Assembly (NCBI GenBank): GCA_024663395.1
Contig: JANFAH010000002.1
Coordinates: 4,216,001-4,280,000, forward strand
Direction of reading: 5' to 3'
Source of the DNA: Pisolithus tinctorius
Taxonomy: Eukaryota; Basidiomycota; Agaricomycetes; Boletales; Pisolithaceae
DNA length: 64,000 nt
Position 1 is the stretch's first letter. Every line of letters starts with the position of its first letter. The position numbers and the translations under genes were made by a program. The notes beneath the pieces are model-generated. The model made no database searches, had not been told where the DNA came from, and was given only the letters and a program-made list of their open reading frames with translations. This document shows positions 1-11,600 of this stretch, piece after piece.

Positions 1-525
1 GGACACAAAAGGGAATGCCCAAAAGGGCAGATACCATTGATGACTCAGGCATAGAAGTCCATGCACACCTTGAGTCTGATGCTGGAGAAATTGAAGCTAG
101 TGAGGGAGACAGTCAAAGCATCACAGATGAGGTTGAAATTGAGCTGCAAATTTCACCTGATCACCCAGGATCAGTGGAGGATCATACCCCACAGTGGCCA
201 GAGAGCAGCTCAACTGGAAATGACCCAAGTTCCCAAAAAGTGCTTGAAACAGCTTCAAAACTGTCAGTAAAGTGACCTGGGACAATGCTAAAACCTACCA
301 TGCACAAAGCAACACCCCTGCAGCCATATCTGACTCCAATCCCACCTTGAGAGACCTGCAGGTCCACCAGAACACAAAAAGTGCCACCTAGAGATGACAA
401 TTATCACTTTTTTGTCAACTCCTATGACAGGAAAACCCTACCTGGTCAACGGCTTGAGGCAACAGAGGGTTTGGGTATTGGCAGAGGAAGGGGGAAAGGG
501 CAAGAGCTAGGCAAGCACTTGCCTT
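1..525 (+). pseudogene. Retroelement gag-like remnant, 5' cut by window
   Basis: The first bases read GHKRECPK, the second half of a CCHC zinc knuckle (GHxxxxC spacing), and a one-base frame change then leads into an open stretch of about 85 residues rich in Asp, Glu and Ser that stops at 275. A further open segment around 395-525 contains FVNSYDRKTLPGQRLEATEG and a Gly/Arg/Lys-rich tail. This composition fits the C-terminal part of a retroelement gag or an RNA-binding linker. The frame breaks and the inserted LTR at 526 make it a remnant. Seen: half zinc knuckle and open frames. Inferred: gag origin. It could instead be another zinc-knuckle protein. Confidence 0.4.
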
Positions 526-870
526 TGTTAGTAGATAGAGTGTTTGAAGTAAAAGCTTGAAGGTAGTAGTTCTGACTTAGAGTGGGGCTCATTGTCAGGT
601 AAGAGGAATGTGAATTCACTGAGGGGATATGGCAGAATTCCCTTGGTTTATATACATGTATGAGTGCACACAGACCATGTAGTGAATATGGTAAGTATCA
701 CCATAGAGAGAAAGTACATACTATATATAGTGAGGAATGTCATGGAATGTTGTAGAACAAAGTGGAGCTAAGTGGAGCACTTAGCAATCATGACATCATA
801 TGAGTAAGACTCATCTAGTAAGCAAGTCTAGAACTGGTTATGAGAAACACTGTAACCAGTATTTCCATCA
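526..870 (-). repeat. Copia LTR (3' LTR of the element at 885-3547)
   Basis: On the minus strand it begins TGATGGAAATACTGG at 870, directly after a purine tract (AAGGGGGAG, 871-880), and ends CTATCTACTAACA at 526. It carries a TATATAAACC promoter box near its middle. About 95 percent of the positions I compared match the LTR at 63,659-64,000, which lies in the opposite orientation. The polypurine tract and TG...CA ends are the standard 3' LTR arrangement. No 5' LTR for the same element is visible downstream of 3,547. Confidence 0.85.
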
Positions 871-880
871 CTCCCCCTTG
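871..880 (-). other. Polypurine tract of Copia element
   Basis: On the minus strand the sequence AAGGGGGAG lies directly before the LTR start TGATGG. This is the plus-strand primer position in LTR retrotransposons. Confidence 0.75.
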
Positions 881-884
881 CTCT

Positions 885-3547
885 AGAACAGTAAGGTAAT
901 GAGACTGAGCGACGAGCAATTTGTTTCAAACTTCTGCCATGTGAGAGACTTGGTTAATCCATTGGCCTTTTGTCAGTCTGTTTGAATATATTCAATGGCA
1001 AATAGTCCATCTTGGACACATTCACAAACAAAGTGCCATTGGACATCAATATGCTTAGAGTGACCATCTGAGACAGGGTTCTCAGCAATAAAGCAAGATC
1101 TCATATTGTCACAGTAGAGAATAGTTTTCTCTGTTTTAAGGTCTAACTCTTTAAAAAGCATATGAAGCCATTTAATTTGGCAGGCAGAATTGCATAAAGC
1201 CATATATTCAGCTTCAGTGGAGGATAAGGTGATAGTTTTCTGTTTTCTTGATCACCAGGAAATAAGGGAGGTGCCAAGAAACATGGCATAGCCAGTAGTA
1301 GAGTGATGAGTATCCACATTGGCAGCCCAATCGGAATCTGCAAAGCTGGAAATCTGAGCTTCTGTCCCAGAGTAGTAAAGTGCAAGCTTCAGAGTAGAAG
1401 TGATGTATTTGACAATATGGAGCACTTTATTTTTGTGGTCTTCTGTAGGGTTCACCATGTACTGAGACATGCAAATAACAGTGAAGGCTATATCTGGGAA
1501 AGTACCCAGAGCCATATACAGAAGAGAGCCAATAATGCTCTGATATTGGGATCGAAGTGTGGAAGAAGCTTGATAAGAAGCTTTGGCTTTCTTCGGTTGG
1601 TAGCCAGAGGGTAATGGAGTGTGAACATTGTGTGCATTCTCCATTTGGAATCTTTTGATCACCTTTTTGACATAAGGGATCTGATCCAGGTAGATCTTGC
1701 ATTTTGAGTGGTTTCTGTGGATCTGGAGACCAAGATATTCTTTAACATCTCCTAAGTCATGAGATTCCCATTTCTTCATAAACTTGTCTTTCTTTGCTTT
1801 TAGAAGTTTAGGATTAGATCCTAAAAATACACCATCGTCAACATAGATGAGGAAAATGATGATGTCATTTTTGTTGTGGAAAATGTAAATTCCCACATCC
1901 ACTTTTGATCTTGTGTAGCCCATGCAAAGAAGGGAAGCATGTAGGGCTTTGTTCCATGCTAATGCTGCTTGCTTTAAACCATAAAGAGCTCACAGCAACC
2001 AATAGACCTTGTGCTCTTTGACCTTTAACTTTGAAACCTTCTGGTTGTTCCATATAAATTTCTTCATCCAGATTGCCATATAAAAAGGCAGTCTTGATGT
2101 CCAGGGCACTCATTTCCCAATTTCATTGAGCTGCAAAAGAGAGAAGAATTCATACAGTCTCAAAATGAGTGACTGGGGAGAAGGTATCTTCAAAGTCAGT
2201 CCTGAATTCTTGTGTAAAACCTTTAGCCACAAGATGAGCTTTATACCAACCATCACTTTTGATAGTGAAAACCCATTGATACTTGACTGGTTTCCAATCT
2301 GGTTTAGGGTCCACAAGTGTCCAAACATTTCTCTCCTCAATACATTTAATTTTGTCCTTCATGGCATCAAGCCATTTCTTTTGGAGTTCCAGATTAAGTT
2401 TAAGGATGTCTTTATAGTGTTCTGGAGACTCTTTAACACATGTGGCAAGAAGGAATTCAAAGGTATGGATTAGAGGACCTTTGGTTTCTTCCTCTTCTTT
2501 GTCAACACGAGTGGTTTGAGATGGACCAGCTTCAGGCTGTGGACTATCATCAGGGAGAGGAGTAAGAGGAGATAGTGGTGGATGATTAATCCACTCCTGT
2601 GGAACAGGAGGTAGTTGAGACCAAAAAGGTGATGGTGGTCTCCTTTCTTCTTGTATTCTCCTTTGTGTCTCCTGAGCATTATCAATGCCTCTTTGGGCAT
2701 TTCAAATCCACTCTTGAGCTGTGTCTCGATTTTGCTGAATATCCCTATCTATCTTGACAGGAGGTCTGTTGCTGTAAATATTTTCTGGTTGAGATGTAGG
2801 GATAATTCTGTGTTTAGAATGAGGTTCTCATTGTTCAGCTTGTTCCAGGTGTGCCCTTCTGAGATTTCTATTATCACCAGGAACAGGATAGGGTTGTAGA
2901 GGATGCTGAACAAGACAAGGGTCGACTGATGGAGCAGCAGGTGCTCTAGGTGGTCTAGGAGGTAATGATGGTCTGTTTTGATGACCACCCTGCTGTGGGT
3001 TTGGATGATGAGGAGGAAGTTGGGGACTCAGTGGTTGGACTGGATGAGGTCCAAAATTGGGAGGATCAATCCCAAAATCAGGTAGGTTTTGAACTGGTGC
3101 AGAAGGATGACCAGTAGATTGGTCAGGTTCAGGAACTGGGTCATTTGAGGTCTCAGATTTGCATTTACTATCCAAACAGAATGGAAAGGAGTCTTCTATG
3201 AACTTGGCAGTATGAGATAAAATGATCTTGTGACCATAAAGAAATCAATAGCCTTTTGTTTTTGGTTCATATCCTAAAAATATCATTTCAATTGCATGTG
3301 GGTCCAATTTATCCTTTCTTTGTTCTTTTAGCACCCATACATATGCTTTGCAACCAAATGTGCAGAAATAAGAAATATCTAGAATCTTGCCAGTGAATAA
3401 TTCAGCTAGTGTTTTGAAGTTAATTTGTTTAAGTGGTGTTCTGTTGTACATGTAGAGTGCACAAATGAAAGCAAAGTTCCAATACTTTTTTGGAACACAG
3501 GCATAATGATGAATTGCTCCAGATTTCTCTTGAAGGTCTTGCACCAC
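885..3547 (-). pseudogene. Ty1/Copia pol remnant (integrase end, RT, RNase H)
   Basis: Reading from 3,547 downward: the integrase C-terminal part (ACVPKKYWNFAF, MYNRTPLKQ, LGYEPKTKGY); a proline-rich linker (about 3,175-2,480); reverse transcriptase beginning near 2,360 (WTLVDPKPDWKPVKYQWVF, LVAKGFTQ); the RT core with LIYVDDGVFLGS (YVDD catalytic motif, about 1,830) and DLGDVKEYLGLQI; and RNase H (FADSDWAAN, then ALCNSACQIKW and SKHIDVQWHF, down to 973). The order INT then RT then RNase H is diagnostic of Copia. Gag, protease and the N-terminal integrase are missing. At least three frames are needed, and a TGA interrupts the RT/RNase H join near 1,250. The element cannot make a full polyprotein. 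Confidence 0.93.
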
Positions 3548-3699
3548 TGACCCTCATTTCTCATGTGACAAGTCCTCCCCAGGCTTTTAGCATGAAGTCA
3601 TTGAACTTGTCCATGGCTCTCCATCTTATTTCAATACATATCTCCCCTTTGTGGATTCACAATCTTCCTCCTCCATTCAGCAATGGTTAGCAACTCATC

Positions 3700-4830
3700 C
3701 CTCCTGTTGGTGTGATCCAGTCTAAGTACAGTAATCATGACAAGAGTGCATCATACCATATTTCACCTGCCTCCTCCAATGACAGAAAACTTGTAACTGG
3801 GATTCCAGACTAACTGCCATTGCTTAACCAATGTGTATGTGTGACAGACATGATCTACCCTCCAACTATGATTACCTGCCACTCTCCAAGGAGTGCCAAG
3901 CTTGGGATATATTGTTGGGTGATCCATACCTCCTCTGAGTCCTTGTTTGTGTTATTCATGAGATGGGCCCATGTGCAGCTTGATGTTGGGGTGGTTGGAA
4001 GTATCACATGTTTGCCACAGTCACTGTGACTTTGCTTCAGGACATGGGCATTGTCAATAGGGTCCCCATTGTTAATGATATGCATTGCCAGTACCACCCA
4101 GTTGTGAATCACTGATATTGCCTCCAAGTGCACCAAGGTCTCCCACTTGACTGCAGCAGTCCAAACCTGATCTGGTGGGGGCCAAAACTGTACTTGATGG
4201 CTGAGCAGTGTGAAGTAATTTTTGTATGTGCACAGTTTGATCTCATTGAGGCCATATGGGTTTCCATTGCACCTGAAGGCTATATCAGACCCACACCTCC
4301 AAGGTGCAATGTCATCACTCACCAGAAATCAATCATGTAGTCAATACCTCTGATTATACAGTCCATCTGTACAAGTTCATTCCATTTTGATTGCAGGCTG
4401 TTCAGATTGAGAATGACAGCCTTGAAGTCTGCCCACTTCATGTACTTTAGCTTGAATGTATTACCATCATTGTACTCTTCCATGTTGATTACCAATGAAA
4501 GCTGTGATGCATGCATCAGCAGACCAAACTGCACCTGTCAGGGAAAAGGGGACCTACCCATTCACTGACCACCACCTTCATGCCCTCTTTGCTTTCTGAT
4601 AGTTTGTATACAAATTTACCAAGCTCCTTGATAACCTCATATTGCTGAGGTTTTATACAGTGGGTTGCCTGTCCTAGATCTTCCTTTGCCTCATTCTTTG
4701 ATTTCACCTTGTAGCTTGGGTCTGGGATGTAGAGTATATCAAGTGGAGTATCTTTTGAAGTAGACCCCTGTGAATGAAATGGGTATGGTGATGTGAATGA
4801 GAATGCTGATGGAGAGCTCAAAATACGTCT
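3700..4830 (-). pseudogene. Unrecognised multi-exon protein family, copy 1
   Basis: I do not recognise the family. Open segments on the minus strand run from 4,821 (PLDILYIPDPSYKVK, KVVVSEWVGPLFPD) through 4,534-4,319 (NELVQMDCIIRGIDYMID) to 4,322-3,855 (HVQFWPPP-like region, CGKHVILPTTP, SLALLGEWQVIIVGG). Each segment has a clear counterpart in 15,834-17,075 in the same order and strand: ILFVPDPSC, MVISEWVGP-like, MDCIIRGIDY, CGIHVILPTA, IGKWRVFIIGG. The gaps between segments are short and intron-sized. Conserved Cys/His/Trp positions and the collinear order show a real protein ancestor. Frame changes suggest this copy is decayed. It ends about 270 bp before the left arm of the inverted repeat. 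Confidence 0.55.
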
Positions 4831-4879
4831 CCTATTGCTGATGGAGATCTTGAGATCACCCCCAATTGCCCAGCAGATG

Positions 4880-5098
4880 ATGAAGGCCTAGAAGGCCAAT
4901 ATGTGCCACTATCATTGGAAAATGGACTTAGCCTGGATGGACCCACACCTGCCCATGATGCTGGCAATCCAGATGTGGACCTTGATGCAGAGTATGTTGA
5001 TGTGTGGATGGACAGACTGGGATCATTCCAATATGTTTCTTCTGATCATGGTGAAAAAGTCTCCCCATCTTCCATCACTATGTCTCCATTGCCAGTGG
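4880..5098 (+). pseudogene. Coding-like fragment abutting the left arm
   Basis: An open frame on the plus strand contains PLSLENGLSLDGPTPAHDAG and DVDLDAEYVDVWMDRLGSFQ. It has acidic composition and runs up to the exact start of the inverted-repeat arm at 5,099. No family is recognised. It is a fragment without a convincing start or end, and it may belong to whatever sequence was broken by the arm. Confidence 0.3.
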
Positions 5099-5099
5099 T

Positions 5100-5115
5100 G
5101 TCACAGTTCTGTGAC
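5100..5115. other. Palindrome at outer tip of left arm
   Basis: GTCACAG and CTGTGAC flank TT, giving a perfect 7-bp stem with a 2-nt centre. It starts one base inside the point where arm identity begins. The mirror copy is at 21,861-21,876. Confidence 0.8.
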
Positions 5116-5454
5116 TGCCTGTGAGCAGGAGGAGGACTGGGAGGACTGGATGGGGTGTTTGTTGATTTTGGAGCATACAGTATGTGCGCTTTTTGGTGCT
5201 TCTGTAAGCACACTAGCATTGCACCTCAGTACCAAAAAAACAGTGGCAGTTTACATTCCAACAATCACTCCATCCAATTTATCACCTGTGCCATGAGACA
5301 CCAACACCAGACAGTTGACACTCAAATATACAGGTAAAATATTATGCTATGTCTTTCAGATAGTTAATGAAAATAATGTACTAATCTATTGCCACATATA
5401 AATCATTCATATGTATTGAGTACAATCACATACTGAATGACTATTGCTATGAAA

Positions 5455-7969
5455 CTAGATATTTTGTCCCCTGTGTGGACTGGGTAAAGATGGAATAAAA
5501 CCCTTTGGCTTTGTCCAGGCAACTGGTTCAGTGGCAGAAGTGCTAGGTGTGGTGGTCTGCCTCTTGCTTGGTTGGGGACCATCATCTGCTTCTTCCTCCA
5601 TCAGTTGCTTCCTCAGCAATGCCAGCTGATTGGGTGGAGGAGGGTCCATCTCCATGCTTTCCTCTAGAAAAATACAGTTATAATCACATATGGTTAACAT
5701 AGGCTAACCAGAAAACTCACCAGAACCCATGACCATCGATTCATTTTGGATAGGGCTTTCATCCTGTGTGGGTGATGACTTCATTGATGATCAAGTCCTA
5801 AAGTTGAATTGAGAATAACTCACGATCTGCATGGAGGAATCAGTCAAGATTGAGACTTCTGGCTGCTGCACCTCTTCTGATGACTCCATGTGCAATGTCA
5901 CTTTTGGAGAAAGAGAATGTACTCACAGAAACAATGGCTGAAGTCAGATGTCTGCAGTAGTAGAGCTATGATACTCACTCCAATCAACATCAAGGCCCTT
6001 TTTGTACCATTGCAGTACTGCATCCCAGATATTCAAGAGCATATTCAGAGGGATATTACTAGTCTCATACTGATACAAGGAACCATGCAGTACCATGGGC
6101 AAATGCTGCTCATATTTATCCCAGTCTAAAAGAATGAATCAGTAACTAGAATGCTACTGGGAGGGGGTGGAGAGCACTCACCAAACTCATAATTGTCCAC
6201 CCTTATCAGCTCAATATTGCTATCAAAGTGGTCCCAGAAATCCTCCATTATATCTGGATCATGACACCCAAAGAGATACTCTGCTACAAGATAGTCTTTG
6301 AAGGGTTGTGAATGCCATGAACACAGGTGCTTGATGGAATCACATTGGCAGGGATGAATAATGGCCTCCATCACATTGTACAGGTGGACAATGGCCTTGG
6401 GGATATAGGAAAGGAGCAGCAGGGCCTTCTTCTTTTCTTCCAAGAAGTGGCTGTAGAGTTTTATGAGAAGGTACTGCCTCCAAAATGAGCAGCAGAAATG
6501 AGGAAGATATATGATGGGAATGAAAGTGTGGTGCATTGCCACCAGATTCTGGTCATAAAGGTTTGTGACATTGACTGAAAACACTCCTTCTTCATCAGTG
6601 ACTTTGATTGAGTAGTGGATTTGTGTTATATAATCAAGTTGCATTGCAGTTACAGGAGAGCAGGGGTTAACCTGACCCTGAAGGCAGCACATGGCAAAGC
6701 ATGGTCTTGCATTACTGGAATTGCTGAGTCATTCAGCCATGAAATGCAGAACATGGCAGTTTGGACATTGGACATTCATTGGCCCAAGATAATGGGGCTC
6801 AGGAGGCTCAGTGTATGGCCTTCCACCAGGTGGAAAGCAGTGTGGTGGAAGTCAAATGGGAGGGTTGGGAGGTCCAGGAGGTGAGGGAGGAGGAGGAGGG
6901 TTGGCATTGGGGTCTCCACCATGGGATCCAGGAGGAGGAGGGTTTGGTATACCAGGTTGATCAGGGAAGTCCAGATCATGGGCACCAAGATTCTGCTTAG
7001 CAACTCTTTGATGATGTCTTGCCTGATCTTCAGCATAATGTTCACCTGACAGTCTCCCAAACTCAACCAGTGCTTGGGATAGATGTTGCTGTTGTTCCAG
7101 TTCTCTCTGTTGCTGAGCTTGTTGCTCCTCCTCCTGCAGGTGTAACTGCTGTAGTCTCTGCCTTTCTTGTTGTTGCTGTGTAAAGAGTTGAGGTCTATGA
7201 TGAGCTTGCCATTGCTCCTCTAACCTCCTTTGCTGCTCTAGTTGCCACACCAATTCCTGCTGCTCTAGTTGTTGCTCCCCCAACCTCCTTTGCTGCTCTT
7301 GTTGTTGTTGCAACTGAAACCTCCTCTGCTCCTCTGCTTGAAAGTCATTTTGCTGAAGGTCAAAGACATGCTGGTGGAACTGAATAGGTGCAGGACCAGC
7401 TTGAGCATTGTCAAGTATAGGAGGGTTATGCAGTCTCTCTCTGTTGTCCTCTCCTACACTGCTGATGGTGATTCTCATGATCATGCTCAAAGTTTGCCTG
7501 TAGTGCAGCTGCATAGTCAATGCAGGGCAGTGCATCAGCAACAGGAAATTGCTGGGGATGGGGTTGTGGATGATGTCCAAAGTGTTGTACATCCATCCTT
7601 GGTTGTGGGGGAGGGAGGGATGCATGGCATAGGGGTCACATGCATTGAGCTTCATGGTGCCCAATAAGGTGTCATGGTATACCAGGATATTGGGCAACTG
7701 GGACAGGTGCATGATTCTGATTTCATATTTATTTTTCATTGGTTAGCTTTGGTATGAAAGTGGAGATGTACACATGTACACACCAAAAATCCAGCAGGCA
7801 GATCTGTTTCTGCAAAATTTGGTTGAGGTATGGGTGGATCTGGTACAACATGCTGAGGACAACAATGATTGTGTCTACTCAGGGATGTCATCTGAAGCTG
7901 ATTGAGTTGGTCTTGCTCATGCTCTGCAGCATGCTCCCTTTCTGGAGTATGGGGATCATTCCTAACCAA
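5455..7969 (-). pseudogene. Helitron-like N-terminal / Q-rich chimeric gene, left copy
   Basis: This is the identical mirror of the gene described at 19,007-21,521; see that entry for domains, introns and lesions. Here it reads leftward, away from the central spacer, and its 3' end lies about 360 bp from the arm tip. The 82-bp array sits about 470 bp upstream of its first ATG. Because both copies carry the same two in-frame TGA codons, the damage predates the arm duplication or has been homogenised by gene conversion. Confidence 0.6.
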
Positions 7970-8439
7970 AGCCTTTAATTAGCCACATAGCTGAGAGTGT
8001 ATTGTACACACTCACTCTCTTGCCATATTGTCCATTTGGGCAGCTTTTTATATATAAAAATATGATAGGAATAGCAATTGTATGATGCAACCTTTGGACA
8101 ATGTGCACATGCATCCCAATCAGACCAACATAAATTGCAGCTCTCTCTCATGTATCACTCAATATAAGCTGATGACAGGGCTGCAGGGGAAGGATTTACA
8201 CTCAAATTATGTAGTGCAGCAGCCTGTATCTCAATCTCAATTGTGTATTGTGTGCCAATTGTCTTGAGTTTGCCTTCCCCCACAGTAGGAAAATGCCTTT
8301 GTTTGGTCAACTTTGCCCCCTTGCACAAGAGGTGTGAGTTTTACTGTCCACAATTGTGTGTTTTTGGGTATTTTGTGGACTTGTAAAAATTTTCAAGGCT
8401 TAGTGGCTGTGCCCCACTACATAGAATCCTACCAAAGTA

Positions 8440-8850
8440 CTACACTTTTGGTAGGGACTTGATAGTCAAAAAAGCGGACTCTACACTACACTTATTAGGC
8501 AGGTAACCACACAACACAATGCTACACTTTTGGTAGTCACTTGATAGTCAAAAGAGCGGACACTACACTACACCTATTAGGCAGGTAACCACACAACACA
8601 ATGCTACACTTCTGGTAGTCACTTGATAGTCAAAACAGCAGACACTACACTACACCTATTAGGCAGTCAACCACACAACACAATGCTACACTTCTGGTAG
8701 TCACTTGATAGTCAAAAAAGCAGACACTACACTACACCTATTAGGCAGTCAACCACACAACACAATTGCTACACTTAGGGCAGTCACTTGATAGTCTAGT
8801 AGTCAAACAAGCAGACATAATACTACACTTTTGTTGGTCAAGCAAGGATG
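8440..8850. repeat. 82-bp tandem array in left arm
   Basis: Units start at 8,440, 8,522, 8,604, 8,686 and 8,769 (spacing 82, 82, 82, 83); the last is degenerate. Each unit contains CTACACTTTTGGTAG, TAGTCAAAAAAGCGGACAC and a CCACACAACACAATG tail. It lies upstream of the arm gene. The mirror array is at 18,126-18,536. Similar but more diverged units occur at 26,482-26,580 and 57,510-57,780. Confidence 0.93.
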
Positions 8851-9090
8851 AGATCCTTTATTACCAGCATTCTATAGTACTGACAGCCTGTAGTTCAGAA
8901 AAGGCCAGTTTGCAATTTCTAGCGGAGTTTGAATGGCTCTGCAGGAGTTTGAAATCATTGCCACAATCTTGCATGTCCCCAGAACTCAGTATTGGACAAC
9001 TGTGGGAAAAATTGCACATGGTTTTCATTGTACAAAAGCAGCAGTTTTATATTACTTAGCAAAATTAGCAAAATACTTGACATACTCAAA

Positions 9091-9105
9091 ATAGTTGTCA
9101 ACTAT
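9091..9105. other. Hairpin near inner tip of left arm
   Basis: ATAGTTG-T-CAACTAT is a perfect 7-bp stem with a single-base centre, 34 bp from the inner arm boundary. The mirror copy is at 17,871-17,885. Its purpose is unknown; a subterminal hairpin would fit a mobile-element end. Confidence 0.65.
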
Positions 9106-9199
9106 CAGCAATTTTTTCACATTCTCCCTTAAATATATGATAGGGTTGACACTCTTGTCATCATTGTTCAATTTGAGGAATTACCTGTAGCCATTCAAT

Positions 9200-10031
9200 A
9201 GGCAGACAACTGCAAGCTATTCAAGATAGTCCCCCACTCCCAACATCCCAAGCCACCAAACCCACACTAATGGACCAGATATATTTGGACCATATATATT
9301 CAGGATGCAGCACTGACATCTCACTTATATCACAACACCATGTGGGCCACCTGAGTGGTAATACAGGGTACAATGATGTCCAGTATCCAGATGCTTATGA
9401 TGCTGGAAATGGCCAACTACATGGATGGTGATTGACTGTTCTCCCTTGAGTATATATTGTGACATAATGATTAACTATGCAGGCCCTCACTTTTGAACCC
9501 TCAGAATCTCTCCATGGCTGGAGCCTCCCAGATCATTGCACCCCAAGATATGCTCTATGAAACTTCTTTGCAGCATGATTCCCCAGCACCTCCCACCATG
9601 TAAGTTTGCAGGAATATCTTGAGTACTTCATTCAGGTTTGAACCAGTTGCATAGGTACAGTCCAGCCTCCCAATTTGTTGTGCCTCATGACATGCTCTCA
9701 GTTTCTCCAGTCTCATAGGTTCACTCAGATGTGAACCACTCTTGACACTTTATGATGTTTGAAATGGTTAAATAGGTATGCAACTGCCAACCCTCGAGAT
9801 GACAACCAATACCAGGCCATATATGCTCAACACTCCAGTGGTCTGGCCTCCCAGATGGATGTGTCAGTTCTTTAATTCAGGGGAGATATTCTATCCTTTG
9901 ACACACTCATGTAGGCATTTGTATATGGTGCCATCACTACACATGATATTGCAGGGAAGTACTTTATCTTATGCAGAAGACTCAGGTGGGGATAAGAACA
10001 CTTATCCCACATACTATGACAATTTCTTCTA
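9200..10031 (+). pseudogene. Unrecognised multi-exon coding fragments
   Basis: Coding-like segments on the plus strand are separated by intron-like gaps. One contains YLDHIYSGCSTDISLISQHH and VQYPDAYDAGNGQLHGW and is followed by a possible GT...AG intron at about 9,430-9,482. The next reads SLLNPQNLSMAGASQIIAP with a donor GTAAGT at 9,601. Further segments contain ATANPRDDNQYQAIYAQHSS and end with STLSYAEDSGGDKNTYPTYY near 10,031. No family is recognised. The exon-intron rhythm suggests a former gene. Exon joins are my reading, not proven. Confidence 0.35.
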
Positions 10032-10239
10032 GTTTAGGATTACATAGCAGAGATTTTTATTCAGCATTGAATTTTGCTCATTCTTGGCCCTTGGCCATAG
10101 CTTTTTTTCCCCTGCCATCTCTGGATGAAAAATGATGGATATTGGCAAAGTATTTATATTTAACCCACAAGCCTTCCTATGATGCATATATGATCTTACT
10201 CAGTTGTGTACATATGACATCAACATATTATAGATTAAC

Positions 10240-11030
10240 AATCTGGATTTACAGCCCAATGTTACCATAAACCACTGGATTGCCAGAATTCTTCTCTTTG
10301 ACTTCAAGCTCATACATGTACTGGCACACAAGCACAGTGCCAGACAGACTTTCAAGGAGACCCAGAGCAGAAGAAGATGAGGAAGGAGGGGAGGAGTACA
10401 AAACATGCAAATAAATGATGAATAGCCTGCATGGATTCATTGTATTGTTATTAAGAATCATACCTTGCAAATGACAACTTGCTATGGCTTTGGTTGCACA
10501 CACATAATGCATAAGTCTCAAGAAACGCAAATCATTCATCAATGTTCAATGACAATATTACAATACAAAGCTTGCCAAGCTATGGAGTAGGGTATCTAAT
10601 TGACTGGCCTTGACCCCACCTTTAAGCCCATGCCATGGCACCCTGGAGAACCTTGTGCCATTCAATTGTGACACATTCAAATGGAGGAGTGAGAATGTCA
10701 TGAACTGCAGCAGATCTGACTTCAAAGCATTGTGATAAAACCTGCTGGGACATTTGAGTTGCAAGTGATGGGATTGGGGGAAAAAAAGTGCAAACATGTT
10801 TATGAATCTTTGACATCCTGCTAGGGAGTGTTCATCATCCAGATCATCCCAGGATGTGATGGGATGGAAGCCAGTGTCAGAGGACTTGCCAACACCAGAT
10901 AGATGTTCTGAATGGGCTGTAAACAACTACTGAGTGTGAGACACCAAGTAATCACAAAGGACAAGGATAGCAGAAGGTCACAGAATTGCATCCATGATGT
11001 GCATGTTTGGACTTCAAAATAATTAGCCAA
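10240..11030 (-). pseudogene. 3' part of unrecognised multi-exon gene (spacer)
   Basis: Minus-strand open segments run at 11,030-10,821, 10,926-10,558 and 10,542-10,249. They contain ITSWDDLDDEHSLAGCQRF, HVCTFFPPIPSLATQMSQQV, FECVTIEWHKVLQGAMAWA and a Ser/Pro-rich C-terminal stretch ending VVYGNIGL. The frame alternates between segments, which fits either short introns or frameshifts. It lies downstream, on the same strand, of the family member at 15,064-17,384 and of the 295-bp repeats, so it may be the distal end of the same ancestral gene, now split by the element at 11,601-14,642. Function unknown. Confidence 0.35.
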
Positions 11031-11597
11031 AAGCTAACCATGTTGAGTCATGTGCTGTCATGTTGTCACATTGTGTACTGTTGCTTACCATAGCACAACA
11101 TTTTTTGACATCTGCACCATTGAGTACTAGCTCCTGGGGCTGAGAGTTTACAATGGTCATTCCACTGGCTTCACCAGCTTGGATTTATCTTACAATAGTC
11201 ATTCTCCTGGCACTGGTCAGTTGAGGAGTGTTGCTGCTCAACTAACCAATGCCAGATTTACCCTACAATGTTCATTCCACTGGCACTTGTCAACACAAAT
11301 GTCACACTTGCTAGGATGAACTCTGACTGAGCACACTGAAGGGCATCTGGGTTGTATAGATAATTAACCACCATTTTGGAAATTTTGAGTCTGATTATGA
11401 TGTGCCAAATAGTGTCAAACACTTACAAACTGCAGTTGGATCACCCTTTTTTAAGTGTGCTGGACAACAGTAAGGATTCCAGATGGTATAAGGTGACCAT
11501 TTAATGCATGCAAGACAACTCTGATTCGCATTTTGAGACATGTAGGTGCCTACCAAATAGGGGCCATTAGGCTGAAGCATGGATACCTTGGATTGGA

Positions 11598-11600
11598 TTA
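11598..11600. other. Target-site duplication TTA, left
   Basis: TTA directly precedes CACAGCAAGC. The same TTA follows the element at 14,643-14,645, and the unfilled site is visible in repeat unit B at 14,938-14,940 at the same offset (237) from the unit start. Confidence 0.92.

Larger units (their letters stand above)
5099..9139 (+). repeat. Left arm of a 4,041-bp inverted repeat
   Basis: Every stretch I compared is the exact reverse complement of 17,837-21,877 (coordinate x pairs with 26,976 minus x), and long translations on both strands are identical residue for residue. Divergence is abrupt: outside 5,099 the flanks differ (TGGTG against AATAA-type sequence), and at 9,140 the left has A where the right arm predicts G. 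The arms enclose 8,697 bp of unrelated sequence. Such near-identity implies a recent duplication, gene conversion, or an assembly product. The arm contains one outward-reading gene, an 82-bp tandem array, a near-perfect 7-bp-stem palindrome at its outer tip and a hairpin near its inner tip. Confidence 0.95.

Noticed and set aside
7269..7667. 132-residue leucine-rich open frame on the plus strand of the left arm (mirror in the right arm)
   Set aside because: It is the antisense shadow of the glutamine-rich coding region; CAG/CAA runs read as CTG/TTG on the other strand.
8440..8850. Regularly spaced 82-bp repeats as a CRISPR-like array
   Set aside because: The whole unit is repeated without unique spacers, there are no cas genes, and the DNA is eukaryotic.
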